A stretch of 64,000 nucleotides of DNA from assembly GCA_001179505.1 (NCBI GenBank), contig CDMY01000209.1, forward strand, positions 58,660 to 122,659, written 5' to 3'. The stretch comes from Vitrella brassicaformis (taxonomy: Eukaryota; Sar; Vitrellaceae). The translations under genes and the position numbers were made by a program. Positions 23,601-34,789 of this stretch are shown here, piece by piece. The first letter of the stretch is position 1; every line of letters starts with the position of its first letter. The notes below the pieces were generated by a model. It ran no database searches. It was not told where the DNA came from and worked only from the letters and a program-made list of their open reading frames with translations.

Positions 23601-24922
23601 CCGTCGCGCCAGCCTGGCGTCAACCGCCCCCCCTTGTCGCATCCCCTACCCGACCACGACAACGACAGTGACGACGGGAGCAGTCAGGAGGGCGAGGGCC
23701 ACAGTGAGGAGGACCGCCCCGTGAGCGTGGTGCTGGCCGACTGGCCCGCCGCCTCGGCGAGGCGGATCGCACGGTGGGCCAGGGGCGATCCACTTGTCAC
23801 TCACTGCCGCCAGCCGAATACCGAGAGTGTTCGCCGCCTCGTTCGTCCGCCAAGGCCCCAGAGACATCCCCTCCCAAGGCCAGCAATAGCAAGGGCGGCT
23901 TCAGCTTGGTCGGCATTCCCTTTTCCCCCTCTCAGCGGCCGCCCACGCCCACCGAGGCGCCAGTGGATGCGTCGCTGTGCCTCTCCCCCTCACCGTCAGC
24001 CAATTTGCCCCCACCAGTATCGCCCATCTCACCGTCATCGCCCATCAGGTCGCCGTCTCGCGGCCCCTTCGGCAATCGGCTGTTCTTCCGTCGCCCTTCC
24101 TCTCCCGGCCGCTCACCCACAAATCAGCAGCGTAAGGAGGGCCGTGAGGGGTCGTTGCCGGCCAGTCTGCGTAGCTCTCTGACAGTCCTGCAGCGGCGGA
24201 CGGGCCCCAGCAGCCAACTATGGATCGACACGGACCTGCAGCACGAGCAGCGTCTGAGCCACCTCCGCTCAGCCGCCGCCACCTGAGCGATCTCGACCTG
24301 GCGGTGGGCGTGGTGAGGGGCAGTGGCGTGGAGCAGCCAGTGCCTACGCATGAGGGGCCGGGTGAGGGAGAGCGGCTGAGTGAGGGAGAGCAGCATGGGC
24401 ATCCCGGCGATCCTGAGAGCGAAGGGTCGCTCGTGTATTCGTGTACCTCGGCCTCGTGGTCAGCAACGCTGAGCTCCGACCCCAGCAATGCAACCACACC
24501 AGCAGCGGCCGCCATGGATCGTGGCCAGGCGGACACTCAAGGGATCGATACTCTACAAGACGGCGCCGCTGATGTGGCCGAGGAGGGCGGTGAGATGACG
24601 GGGGGGGCGCTCGCGGTGGCGGGGGGCAGTCAAGGACGGGAGGGCGGCCTGCGGGGTCCAGTAGCTACAGCGATGGATATGGTGGATACGACCACAGTGC
24701 AAGATCAGCAAGCAGTTGACGTAGGCGAGTGCACTCACACACGGATGGATGACACAAGACACCTGTGCACCACCTACTGTGTCTTGTGTTTGTGGCTGGT
24801 TGACTCAATCAGGAGTCGGATTTGCCAGCGGCGCCTTCCTTGCCGCGCGGCGGAGACGTACAGAGGAATACTAGGGAGGGCGATACACGCAGAGAGGAGG
24901 GATAAAAAGGTCGGGCGGGAAT
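20632..24922 (+). CDS. Pseudokinase (Ser/Thr kinase fold) with long disordered C terminus; reading frame disrupted
   Basis: Successive in-phase exons give a degenerate kinase domain. After an N-lobe segment (RLLSRLSMLENGTRNVVNIRHIF) comes a catalytic-loop equivalent HPEICVENLSL, where kinases have HRDLKxEN: the catalytic Asp is Glu and the Lys is Cys. The DFG site reads AGL. Then follow YASPEELSG...IHIWRMG, LTVELFKSKPLFDG, and the subdomain XI pattern QDRPKAAS...CPWLKKHYF. The conserved Asp and DFG are therefore missing, so it is probably a non-catalytic scaffold. Downstream the long Ser/Pro/Arg-rich region is open but changes frame near the C9 run at 22276-22284, near 23760-23850, and near 24280. 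Either there are small indels (real or assembly) or unusual splicing. Exon 2 has a short internal repeat of the LVTKTKE type. The 3' end is uncertain. Confidence 0.7.
20759..20788 (+). repeat. (GGCA)n microsatellite in an intron
   Basis: Seven tandem aggc units in the first intron of the pseudokinase gene. Confidence 0.9.
20987..21011 (+). repeat. (GGAG)n microsatellite in an intron
   Basis: A purine-only tetranucleotide tract just after the GTGAAG donor of the pseudokinase gene. Confidence 0.9.
22276..22284 (+). other. C9 homopolymer at a frame break
   Basis: The kinase-domain frame enters this run and ends about 90 bp later at a stop. If one C were absent, the frame would continue into the long open segment 22297-22941. 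This is a hotspot for replication slippage or for sequencing and assembly error. Confidence 0.7.
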
Positions 24923-25474
24923 AGGTGTGTGAATAGCTGATGGCTGCTTGCAGTATTTATTGACATTCTTGGGAGCATGTGCGCGTTGTTCTTTATTCCA
25001 TTCCAGGTGTGCAGAACTCGTTGTCTATATAATTCACTCATACTCCATGTGCAAGCGTCAGCCATCCAACACGCACACCAGCTGTGCTGTCTGACCTTCA
25101 TTCACACCATCACCATCTCCCAAGCCCGCCCACAGGCACTAAGATAGCTGTGGCCAAGATACATCATCACGCACACACAGGTGACGACGCATAGACAACA
25201 AATGCGTCGTGACACACACACCCAAGGCCACCATTTCACCCACAAACGGCTACTCGGCACGGCTACACATCTACATATCTACATGCTACGTCCGGTTATA
25301 GTACCTTCTCCTCGATGAATTGGCTAGACAACGCAGATCTGACTCGTCCATCTGTCATCGCAGCACCGTATATCATACACACGCAAGCTACAGAAAAACA
25401 TACCTATCATCTTCTTTGTAGACAGTACAAAAGACACCATCTACCAACGATTAGTCAGTCAGTCAATCAGTCAG
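24923..25474. other. Spacer; 3' flank shared with the 12.4-kb region
   Basis: No supported exon. At 25386-25430 the sequence matches 12426-12475 (CAAGCTACAGAAAAACAT...), the 3' flank of family X copy A. Confidence 0.5.
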
Positions 25475-26546
25475 TCACCCTTCCACCTTGAGCAGATCCG
25501 CGATGACCTGGATGCTGCTCTCCTCCGCGTTGACGTCGCCCACATAGATAACTTTGCCCTTGCCCACCCTGGCGCACGCCACGCCCACCAGCCCCGGCTC
25601 CGTCGGCCTGGGCGCCTAGACCAGGCTGGTCGTCACCGACTAATCAGTCGACACATACATCCGATGCGCCTCAGGCACGTCCCTGCACACACACGCCATG
25701 GCACACACCGAGTTGCAGCCGCTTGACAGCGTGTGTGTGAATGTGTGTGTGTGTGCGTACTTGAGTGAGCAGCATTTGTTGTTGATGGCTTGGAGGAGGC
25801 ATGACTGCGGTGCGTGGCTGGTCTTGTGGAAGGTGGTGCGCTCGTACGCAGTGAACTTCCACGACAAGTCGCACCTGCACTCGCGCACGTACGGCAACAC
25901 ACACACGTGTACGCAAAATGTCTGCAGGTGATGTGGCGGCGTGTGTTTGTGCGTCTGACTTGCGGAGGAATTCTTCGACGAACTTGACAGGTGCGTTGTG
26001 TGGCACCAGCACCGCGGTGGTGCCCTCGTCGGCCACCATCGTGTGCAGACGGCTGACCACTCCGCCTATCTGCTGCCGGAACTGACAGACAGACAGACAG
26101 ACAGACGGATGCGCATGTACTGGTGGAGATGGATGGACGTCAGGGTGGCCTACGCTGGGGTCCTCCGGCTCGCTGCCACAGCAATCGTCCAAGACCATCG
26201 CGAGAACGACGGCGGACGGCTTCATCTCTACACACAACACACACACAGAGACCATTGAGTCAGGGAGTGCATGTGTCCTCCCGCCTGTCTATATCTCTGT
26301 CTGTGGACCTTGCAGCTTCTGCAGTATGTCGACTTCCCACTCCTCATTCTCCACAACGGTGCATCCGGGGATCACCTTCTCGGCGCGTTTCGAGAAGAAA
26401 CACGAGGGCGTGGAGTCGATGATCAGCACCTCGGGTGTGGTTGTGGTGGCCCTGGTGGAAGACTGACTCCGCAGCGTCTGAAGGTCAACGCCAAGCTTTT
26501 TCTCTGCATACCGGCCCCCATGCTGCAGCAGGAAGCCTCGCTTCAT
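25475..26546 (-). pseudogene. Unknown protein family X copy B, with two in-frame stop codons
   Basis: All exon blocks of family X are present: VLIIDSTPSCFFSKRAEKV continuing to WEVDILQKLQ, KPSAVVLAMVLDDCCGSEPEDPS, SRLHTMVADEGTTAVLVPH, and WKFTAYERTTFHKTSH ending NNKCCSLK. In the last exon, after MYVSTD, TAG replaces the Glu codon of copy C at 25640-25642, and a second TAG replaces Trp at 25616-25618. The remaining sequence through KVIYVGDVNAEESSIQV to 25475 is otherwise intact and nearly identical to copy C. The C-terminal about 55 residues would be lost. Copy B has the most complete first exon, whose donor phase (1) closes with the second exon. Whether the truncated product is made is unknown. 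Confidence 0.7.
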
Positions 26547-26786
26547 CGGAAGTGATCTACGCGGCTAAGCTCGCAAAGGAGGACGATCCTCGCCGTGTGC
26601 CCCACCAGTGCCTGGCCGGTCCCAACCATTTGCAGCACATCTGGCTGGCTTCATGATTTCTCTCATTCACATACTATTCAACTCTAATCAGCTACTAGGC
26701 ACCATTATATCTACACATCTACGCATCTCACTGAGACTCACAGACAGACAGACAAAAGCTAGTTGCACATCTAGTCAGTCAATCAG
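26547..26786. other. Short spacer between copies B and C
   Basis: 240 bp including CAGACAGACAGA repeats. Presumably it holds the promoter of copy B and the 3' UTR of copy C. Confidence 0.4.
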
Positions 26787-27214
26787 TCAGCCTTGTTTGA
26801 GCAGGTCCGCGATGACCTGGATGCTGCTCTCCTCGGCGTTGACGTCGCCCACATAGATAACTTTGCCCTTGCCCACCTTGGCGCAGGCCACGCCCACCAG
26901 CCCCGGCTCCGTCGGCCTGGGCGCCCACACCAGGCTGGTCGTCACCGACTCATCAGTCGACACATACATCCGATGCGCCTCAGGGACGTCCCTGCACACA
27001 GTAGAGGGCACGCCATGACACACACCGAGTTGCAGCCGCTTGACAGTGTGTGTGTGTGTGTGTGCGTACTTGAGTGAGCAGCATTTGTTGTTGATGGCCT
27101 GTAGGGAGCACGACCGCGACGCGCGGCGCGTCCTGTAGAAGCTGGTCCTTTCGTACTCCGATCGCTCCCACGGCAAGCCACACTGTGTTGTGCGACATGG
27201 ATGGATGGAACACA

Positions 27215-27249
<35 letters not shown>

Positions 27250-27892
27250 CAACACATGAGGAGGAGAAGCAATCAGGTGACGCTGATCCTGTTTGCACCT
27301 TGCGGAGGAAGGCTTCGACAAACGGCACCGGCCCGTTCTGAGGCACCAGCACTGCCGTCGTGCCCTCTTCAGCTACCATCGTGTGCAGACGCTTGACTAG
27401 TCCATCAATCTGACGACGGACCTGCATGCACAGGCAGGCAAGTGGACGCGCGCATGACACAATGTCACACAATGCCACTTCACTTACCACCCACCCGGGA
27501 AAGCTTCAGATCATTTCTGAAGACAGGGTCGAACACCATCGCCAGAACAACAGCAGACGGCTTCCTCCCTGCGCACACCACACACAGCCAGAGGGACCAA
27601 TCTGCCTGTCTGTCCGTCTGTCTGTCTGCCTGCCTGTGGTGTGCCTGTGTACCCTGCAGCAGCCCCAGGATGTCGGGTTTGTTCTTTTTTTAATGATCCA
27701 GGACGGGGCGACTTGTTCAGCGCTCTCCGAGAAGAAAAACCCGGGGGAGGAGTCAAAGACCAGCACATAGGGGAAGAGCCCAAGACGGGCACAGATCCGG
27801 CTGATGATCTGTTCGGCTTTCAGTAAACAGCAAGCAAACAAACCTTGCTTCGCTGCTGGATGGCGCCTCTTGCAACACACCCAGACGCTCAT
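26787..27892 (-). CDS. Unknown protein, family X copy C
   Basis: Minus-strand exons from 5' to 3': MSVWVCCKRRHPAAKQ...PYVLVFDSSPGFFFSESAEQV; PSAVVLAMVFDP; KRLHTMVAEEGTTAVLVPQNGP with FVEAFLRK; CGLPWERSEYERTSFYRTRR ending NNKCCSLK; and the intact last exon AHRMYVSTDESVTTSLVWAP...KVIYVGDVNAEESSIQVIADLL, ending at 26787. The last exon has no stop where copy B has two. Between FFFSESAEQV and the first donor the frame implied by copy B (DIL.LLQ) is offset by one base after an A7 run, so the first splice is uncertain and the copy may carry a small indel. Introns are almost as similar to copies A and B as exons are, implying recent duplication or gene conversion. Confidence 0.55.
27211..27249 (+). 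repeat. (CA)n(GA)n microsatellite in an intron
   Basis: A compound dinucleotide tract inside the family X copy C intron; a similar one occurs at 29038-29087. Confidence 0.9.
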
Positions 27893-27938
27893 CTCGAGAG
27901 GCCTTGAATCAGACCGGTTACGCGGAAAGATCTCTTGT

Positions 27939-27960
27939 GGGTGAAATAATAGGAAATAGT
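27939..27960 (+). repeat. Conserved motif, copy 3 (gggtgaaataataggaaatagt)
   Basis: A diverged copy of the 33-bp motif, about 50 bp upstream of the copy C start codon on the minus strand. Confidence 0.45.
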
Positions 27961-28354
27961 GACAAGTCGACATGCGAAATGTTCCTGACTTTTTCGCTTG
28001 CTGTGCGCTGCATGCGGAATCCGGATGTATGTGCAGACACGATGGACTTCTCATTTGCAGCATATGTTGGATTTGTGCAACACTCTGCAAATGAGGCAGC
28101 CAATATGCCCGCACAAGCACCCCAGACACGCACGCGCAGTGAAGGAAACACCATCTTTCTCGGATTGACATGCACAGATATATCCACGCCACACAAAAGG
28201 GCAAAAGCACCCTTGCACCCATCACACGTTCACACGACATGTACCCGCCGGACACCAATGAGAAAGGCGAGCATGTGGGGGAAAACCATACTCGGTCGGT
28301 CGCAGACACAGACACAGACAAGGACACGGACACGCAATTCTTTCACAAATGCAG
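27961..28354. other. Spacer with 5' flank shared with 13.6-13.8 kb; no gene seen
   Basis: The segment around 28010-28160 (gctgtgcgctgcatgcgg..., gcaacactctgcaaatg..., cagtgaaggaaacaccat) matches 13619-13805 except for the inverted insertion there. The rest is spacer before the zuotin stop codon. Confidence 0.5.
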
Positions 28355-31300
28355 TCAGCCGCCTCCCTTCTTCTTGGCCAGGAGAGCCTCACGGATCTGC
28401 AGACACCAAGGAATACACGCAACACGCACACGGCCAAGCTATGAATGTATTTCTGACCGTCATTGTGCCGACTGAATGTTGTCCCTCCCTCCCTCCCTCA
28501 AGTACTGACCTCCTTGAATCTTGCGAGGCATTCCTTTTTGTTTTTGCCGGGCACGTCAGCGGCGATGGCCGTCCACCGCTCGTTCACATCTATGCTCGAT
28601 GGATGCTTGGACAAAGCACGCTCCAACGCCTACCAATACACACACCCAACGCATCCAAACTGTGCTCGCCCGTCGTGCTGCTGTGCCCCTCTCTCTCTAG
28701 GTGTTGTGTGTGTACCTGTTGTTGGTCGGCAGTCCATTCAGCTGCAGGGGCGCTCTCAGCAGCAGCGGGGGCTTGCTTCCCATCTGCCTGTGTTGGTGGT
28801 GCTGCCTGTGAGGGCCCGGACGCGCCGTTGACGCTGGCTGACGACGACGATGCCGACGCTGATGGGGCCGCCGCTGTTGTGGTATCGTCGTCGAGTCTCT
28901 GGTCGGCGGGCGCTTCGATTTTTTTGAATGCGCCCTTGTTGTGCTGCATGAACTGGTTGAAGGCCACCTGGTCGAGCTTGGACCCCATCGACTTGAGCGT
29001 CTGGCCCTGAGACATCTCCTTGGTCTTCTCGATCACCTACACACACACACACACACACGCAGAGAGAGAGAGAGAGAGAGAGAGAGAACGCGCAATTGAG
29101 TGGATGGGTGGATAGAGATTTACCTCTTCGGGCGTCTTGGTGCCGATCATGGCTGCGATGAGTTGCCAGCGCCTGGCGGTGCCGCCAGGGTGCTTCTGAA
29201 GCCCCTTGGCGAGCATCGACAGCTCGTCCGGCGTCCAGTCGCTCTTCTGCGCTGCGCGACGCGCCTCCTCCGCTGCCTTGCGCTGAGCCTGCAGACAGCA
29301 GAAACGGCAAAAGAATGCGATGAGTGGGTGGGCGATGTATGGATGTGGGATTGGTGACATGACCTACCTCCTGCTGGATGGCCTTTTGCCTTTTGGCGTC
29401 TTCTTCCCTTTGCCTTTCCTCCATCATGACGTCGATCTCGGCGTTGATCAGACCACCCACACACTCACCCAGACCTGCATGGCACACAACAGAAGAGCAG
29501 AGGTTGAATAAACAGCGAACATCGGTGCGCGCGTCTGTGTCGTCGCATCTCACCCTGTGCGTGTTCGCCGCCCCTCTCCTCGATGGCGCGTTCGATCGCG
29601 TCGCACAGCTGCTGTATTTTGTCGAGGGCGAGGTGTGGGACGAGGTCGCCGAACCGCACCACGTCCACCAGCTGCTCGCTGTACGTGCTGTTGTACTTGC
29701 GCAGCCTCTGACGCCTGCAGCACACAAAAAGAGGCAGGGAGAAGAGGAATGGATGGATGGAGGTGGGGAGACTGGTGATGGTTCCTGGTAAACAAACAGA
29801 CCGACTGACTGACCATTGCTTGAGGTGTTCCTTTTCGGCTTTCCGCTTGTCCCGCTCGGCCTTCTCCTGCTCCTCACGACGAAGCCGCTCCTCGTGCTCG
29901 AGACGCCTGAAGGCATACATGAATAAACGGATGCAGGCAGCTGGTGGATGGGTGCATTCACTGCCGTAGCTGTGTGTCGTGTGCGCACCTCTTTTCTTCC
30001 TCCGCCTTCCTGACTTTTTCCTTCTCCTCCTCGATGGCCCGCCTGCGCGCGTCTTTCTCGTCCTGGCGCTTCTTCCTGGCGGCCTCCTTCTCTGCCAAGA
30101 TGCGGGGATCCCTGAATGAGGAAAAGAGACCACACGTGGAGGGGTTCAGGGGTGATGGTATAGGGCTGTGTGTGGGCTGGGGAGGGGGGGAGGGCTGGGG
30201 GGGTTACCTGCTGTATGCGAGTTCGACGAGCTTCTGTATGCGCTGTTTGTCCTCCTTCTCGTACTTCTTCCGGATCTTGGCGTTCTGACGCTCCATCCAC
30301 CTAACACACACACACACACACAGGTGTGCAAATGGATGCGCATGTGTCTGTCTGCCAGCTGCTCACTCACCTCCGCTCCTCCCTGAACTCGGCGTCGTTG
30401 AGGTCGAATTCGTCGTGGATGGAGAAGTCCCGCCACGAGTCGAACTCGTACCAAAAGTCGTAGAACCGGCGCACCAGCTTCATGTCCGTCGACGAGTCAC
30501 CAAGCGACTGCACACACCACCCACACACACACACACAACAGCAAATACACCAGAGTAGACTGACACACCGTGTTGGCTCATGTGTGGACTCACCGGCACT
30601 GGTCTCCGTGTGGACCACTTGGCGTTTCGCTCGAACACGGGCCGCAGCACATCGAAGAAATCAGCAGAGACGAAATCTCTGGCGCCGGGGATCTCATCGT
30701 CGAAGGGCAGCGCAGAGTCGTACGCGCGACGCATATCGGGATCTGACCACAGCCACATCCACAACCACGTACAGCACAACCACACCGCCTCTCTGCATGT
30801 GTGCCTGTCCATCTGACTCACCACTGAGAACCTCATACGCCTCCTGCAGCTGCAGAAACTTCATTTTGAGCTCCTCGGCAGCGTCGCCCTCCCCCTCATC
30901 CCCATCGCCACCGCCACTGTCAGCCCTGTTCTTGTCCGGGTGGTACACGAGCGCCAGCCGTCGGTATGCCTTGCGGACATCCTCGCTGGTGCATCCCTCC
31001 GAGACCTCCAGGATGCGGTAGAGGTTGGGCCCGTCCACCACCCGATGCAGGAGGTCCTTGCACCCGCCAGGCTGACGCTTCTTCTTCTTCCACGAATCCT
31101 GAAACGAACAAACGAACGATCACATGTACGCGATGTCACAGGAAAGATCTTTCGCACATGCATCAGTCGCCGTGCCGCTCACCTCTTCCTGTGCGTCGTC
31201 GTTGCTTCCCTCGTCGTCGTCGTCATCTCTGTCCTCCTCTCTGCTCTTCCTCCTCTTGGCCTCGCACAGCGGCCTGTCGTGCACCTCGAAGAAGGCACGG

Positions 31301-31395
31301 CCGGCGTTCTCGAGGCAGCGGGTGGCCGTGCACACACTCAGATACACCGCCGAGCCCTCCGTGAAGGACGGATCTGGCGGAGGCAAACACAGCAT
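28355..31395 (-). CDS. Zuotin / DNAJC2 (MPP11)-type ribosome-associated J protein with two SANT domains
   Basis: Many minus-strand exons in the order of the DNAJC2 family: N-terminal [20 protein letters not shown]; an acidic stretch; the J domain [20 protein letters not shown]...LVYHPDKN with HPD; the zuotin homology region ([55 protein letters not shown]); a long charged helix ([20 protein letters not shown]...); then [21 protein letters not shown]...[13 protein letters not shown] and a second SANT unit [15 protein letters not shown]...[12 protein letters not shown], ending KKKGGG. In yeast and animals this protein binds ribosomes with an Hsp70 partner and assists nascent chains; SANT-bearing forms also occur at chromatin. 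The J domain has an acidic Gly/Asp insertion after [10 protein letters not shown]. Start 31395 (MLCLPPPD) is preferred by family length; 31449 is in frame. Confidence 0.9.
29038..29087 (+). repeat. (CA)n(GA)n microsatellite in a zuotin intron
   Basis: About 20 nt of CA followed by about 28 nt of GA; on the coding strand it forms a TC/TG tract. Confidence 0.9.
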
Positions 31396-31633
31396 CTCTC
31401 GGACCAGATAAGATGGGTGAAGAAGATCTGAATCGCTGGCTGTCAACACAGTTGTAGCCAGTTGGGGTTATGCGTGGTGTAGCGGTCGTCCTTCTTCTTT
31501 TCCTGCTGACGTCTGACGCGAGCTTAGCTCGCAGCCCTTTTTGCGAGCTTCTCGCATGGGAAATCAATGCGTGTTTTTGAGCCTCAGTTCCGCGCCTATC
31601 TCACCCAGGACAGGGCCTCACCCGTTGAACACT

Positions 31634-34537
31634 ATGGTGCAAAAGATCCACATGCGCTGGGGGGAGACGGCGTTGTGTGAGTCATGCGGTTTTGCTGAAT
31701 GCAGGCTATCTTCTCGAGTATAATGGTCAGCTGGACGAGGGCGGCGAGGCTGCCTTGAGAGATCCCCACCAATGGCAGAAGCGGTGGTTCCATCTCAAGG
31801 TGCAAAGACGAGGGGCGTCTCAGCCACACATTCTCGTGTCTCTCGGTGCAGGGCAACCTCCTGTTTGTGTGCGACTCGCACACCCAGCTGACGAATCTAG
31901 CGTGCCTGCTGCTCGAAGGGTGCCAAATCAGCAAGAAAGATCTACTGGAGGAGGAACATCCCTACGGTATCAGACGAAAGCAGACGCATGCACGCTGTTC
32001 TCCACAATTTTCCCCTCCTTACAGGCCTTTCATTCGAGTGGCATGACGACGCCATTCAGCTCTTCTCCCTCAGTGACCAGCCGAACGATCGGGACGCCTG
32101 GTTTGCGGCATTGGAAAGGTGTACACTGACCTACTGCCACGGCCGGCTGACGTCTGCCACTGAGCGGCTGAAGGACGAGGAGGAAGCTGCTGCCCGTCTG
32201 TTGAGGGAGAACAGGGCGCTGACGCGTGAGTGCCGGTCGCTGCGGAGCCAGATCGCGTGCAATCGGCAGGGGCAGATGGTGCGCATGTGCGACGGAACAG
32301 AACACGAGAGGTGACACACAGAGACACACACAGAGAGAGACGTAGAGTAGATGCGAAAGCGTCCTTCCGTGTTGTGATGCAGGCTGATTGGCCGTGTCCT
32401 GGAGCTAGAACAGCAACTGGATGACATCCAGCATAGCGGACAGGCGGCGTGGCACGAGCCAACAATGCCACCACCACCACTATCGAAGGAGCAGCTGCTC
32501 TCCCAGGCTCTGCAGCAGTCACACGAGAAGGTCATTCGCCTCCACCGGATTTGCCGCAACTTTACTCACCACCTGGCTCCCCCGGTGGCTGCTGAGGTCT
32601 CCTTCCTCCTCGATAATATCAGCACGGACACCCCAGCTTTACCACTGCAGAGGACACAACCTGTTGTTGCCTTGGTGCAACCGATAACCCCGCCTTACTA
32701 CCAGCCGACGGCACACACGCTATCAGCAGAAATGCAGATGCCGATCTACAGTGGCCAGACACAAACGTTTGTCCCTCCTCCCGTGGCAGCAACCGGCCCA
32801 TCGCCATCGGTGACCCACCTGCACACCGGCTCTCTATCGTCCCCTCCTGCGCCACCAGCCGTGTCTCGACAGCCGCCCTCCACGCCTCAGTGGGGGTCGT
32901 GTCTCCCCGACCTCTCCCCATGTATCTACCCGAGAGAAGAGGCAGCCGCCGCACCCGAAGCCCTCTCGTTCAGCCTCCTGCCCCAACCTGCGCCAAGAAA
33001 TGTGCCTGTGCTGCCGGAAGTCACCCCTTCCCACCCCAGCAACATTCGACAGATGATGGCAGGCGCAACGCAGGAAGACAGAGGCGGGACAAAGGTGTCC
33101 TCTCCTTTCGTGGATAGTGGCGGGGATCCGGAGAGTGCGGAGGACGGCACGAGGAGCGATCCTGTGACGGGGCAGCCTGTGAGAGCGCAAATAGAGCCGG
33201 ATCGATGGCAGCAGACTGGGTTAGATGAAGAGCTGGAAGTCGACAAGGAAGAGGCGGAAACACGGGACATTCGACCAACGCGAGACAGGGAACGACCAAC
33301 CACAGCCGACGATCACCACAGAAGAGAGCCGACGGGGGCTGGCACTCGGCCTTCATCTCCCCCTCAACCCAAGCGTCCGGCTAAAGACCGCCCTCCTCTC
33401 CCGAAATCGAGGCCGCCGCCGAAGCACCCTCCACCTCGCACCACAGCCCCTGATCGGCCTGCCACCGCCTCATCGCCACCACGGAGACGGCAAGACGACG
33501 CCAATGAGACACTGGTCTCACGACCAGCAGCTGATTCGGATCGCCAGTCGATGAGAAGGGGCGATCATGTTGAAGGTAGGAGGCGCCATGGAGAGCGAGA
33601 AGAAGAAAGAGAGCAGCACTCGCATGAAGAGTTGGACTATCGAGAGCCGTCAAGCGAGGAGACTGGTGAAAGCGAAATTTCTCAAGTGAGACATGAAGGA
33701 CGCCGGCCTGGTACCTCGATTCGCCATGAGCACAGAAGAGGAGAACAAGGCAGGGAGCAGCGGAGTGACCAGGACAGCCAGTACAGCGGCAGCTACAGCT
33801 ATGGCCATCCACATGAGCGGCGGAGGCAGGACAAGCGCATGCAAAAGAAACCATCGCATCCGGAAGATGAGCCCGCGACACAAGAGAGCCACCAGGGAAG
33901 GAGAACCATGGCGGACAAGAGGACCACCGCTAAGGAGAGGAAACCATCTCGCCGCCGTCACACTGGTCCTGCAGCCTTTCCCAGCGAGCCGCCGGCCCTC
34001 GAGCACATGCGCACCTTCCCCCCTGATGAACTGAAGCAAGTGCAACCGCCCGTCGGCGGAGGGCAGGAGTTCATGACTGTCCACATGCCGACATTCACTT
34101 CCCTCCTCGCCGAGCTCAACAAGACCAAGAAGCCGTCAGGACGAGACAAGAAGGAAGACAAGAAGAAGACGCGAAAGGAAAGCCCCGCTGTTGTGCAAGT
34201 GGACCAGCAAATGCCCCCACTCTTGTGGACAGGGGGAGACGAGCAGCAAGCAGAGAGGCCGGCTCTGCCATCCACCCCGCCACCAGCACTCATCCAGGAA
34301 ACCCAGCCGCCTCTTGTCCACGCCCCAGCGAGCCAATCATGGGACCGCTTCTCTGTGAGGTTCTCCCCTACTGATGATACCCACATGCAGCCCAACCAAT
34401 GGAAGAGGGGAAAGGGGACACAGACGGGGCGTGCCGATGTGCAGCTGGTGGGTGTGGGGGGCAGCGACGGGTGTGTGTGGAGGAGGCCGCCTGATGCGAG
34501 TGGCTGTACGAGGACACATCTGCTGTGGGCGCAGTGA
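31634..34537 (+). CDS. PH-domain protein with coiled coil and long disordered C terminus
   Basis: The exons 31634-31676, 31705-31799, 31852 onward and the long last exon to 34537 join in phase. The PH domain reads YLLEYNGQLDEGG...HQWQKRWFHLKGNLLFVCDS, LLLEGCQISKKD, and ends with the typical helix DRDAWFAALERC. A coiled coil follows (SATERLKDEEEAAARLLRENRALTREC), then RLIGRVLELEQQLDD, then about 600 residues rich in Pro, Glu, Arg and Ser (PPLPKSRPPPKHPP-like, Arg/Glu repeats). PH domains bind phosphoinositides or proteins, so a membrane or trafficking adaptor is plausible. The first intron would be only 28 nt, but no ATG precedes the PH domain in its own frame, so either this tiny intron or an unseen upstream exon is required. 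Confidence 0.75.
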
Positions 34538-34789
34538 ACTTGATTGGGTGGAGCTCTTCATCTCCTTGTGCGAGAAGGTGTGGGCGTGTATGCGTGTGGC
34601 TGTGTATGTATGTGCTTTTGTGTACATAGAGACTGACAGTATATTTGTAGCTGCCAGTGATGGGACTGGGACAACCTTAATGGCCAAGTCATGGCCAAGT
34701 CAATGAATGAATGCTTCGTGGTCTCTTTCGATGGCCAGACGCCGCACAGAACCTAATATGCGAAGAAGCCACCCATGACATTCCGGGAG
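34538..34789. other. Spacer between convergent genes
   Basis: The 3' flank of the PH-domain gene; TG-rich, with a direct repeat ggccaagtcatggccaagtca near 34682. No exon seen. Confidence 0.4.

Noticed and set aside
27904-29010. 369-codon + strand open frame
   Set aside because: It runs antisense to zuotin exons and introns and has no motif of its own.
28756-30300. Very long minus-strand frame (514 codons)
   Set aside because: It is a wrong-frame reading through several zuotin introns; the true exons lie in other frames with conserved zuotin blocks.
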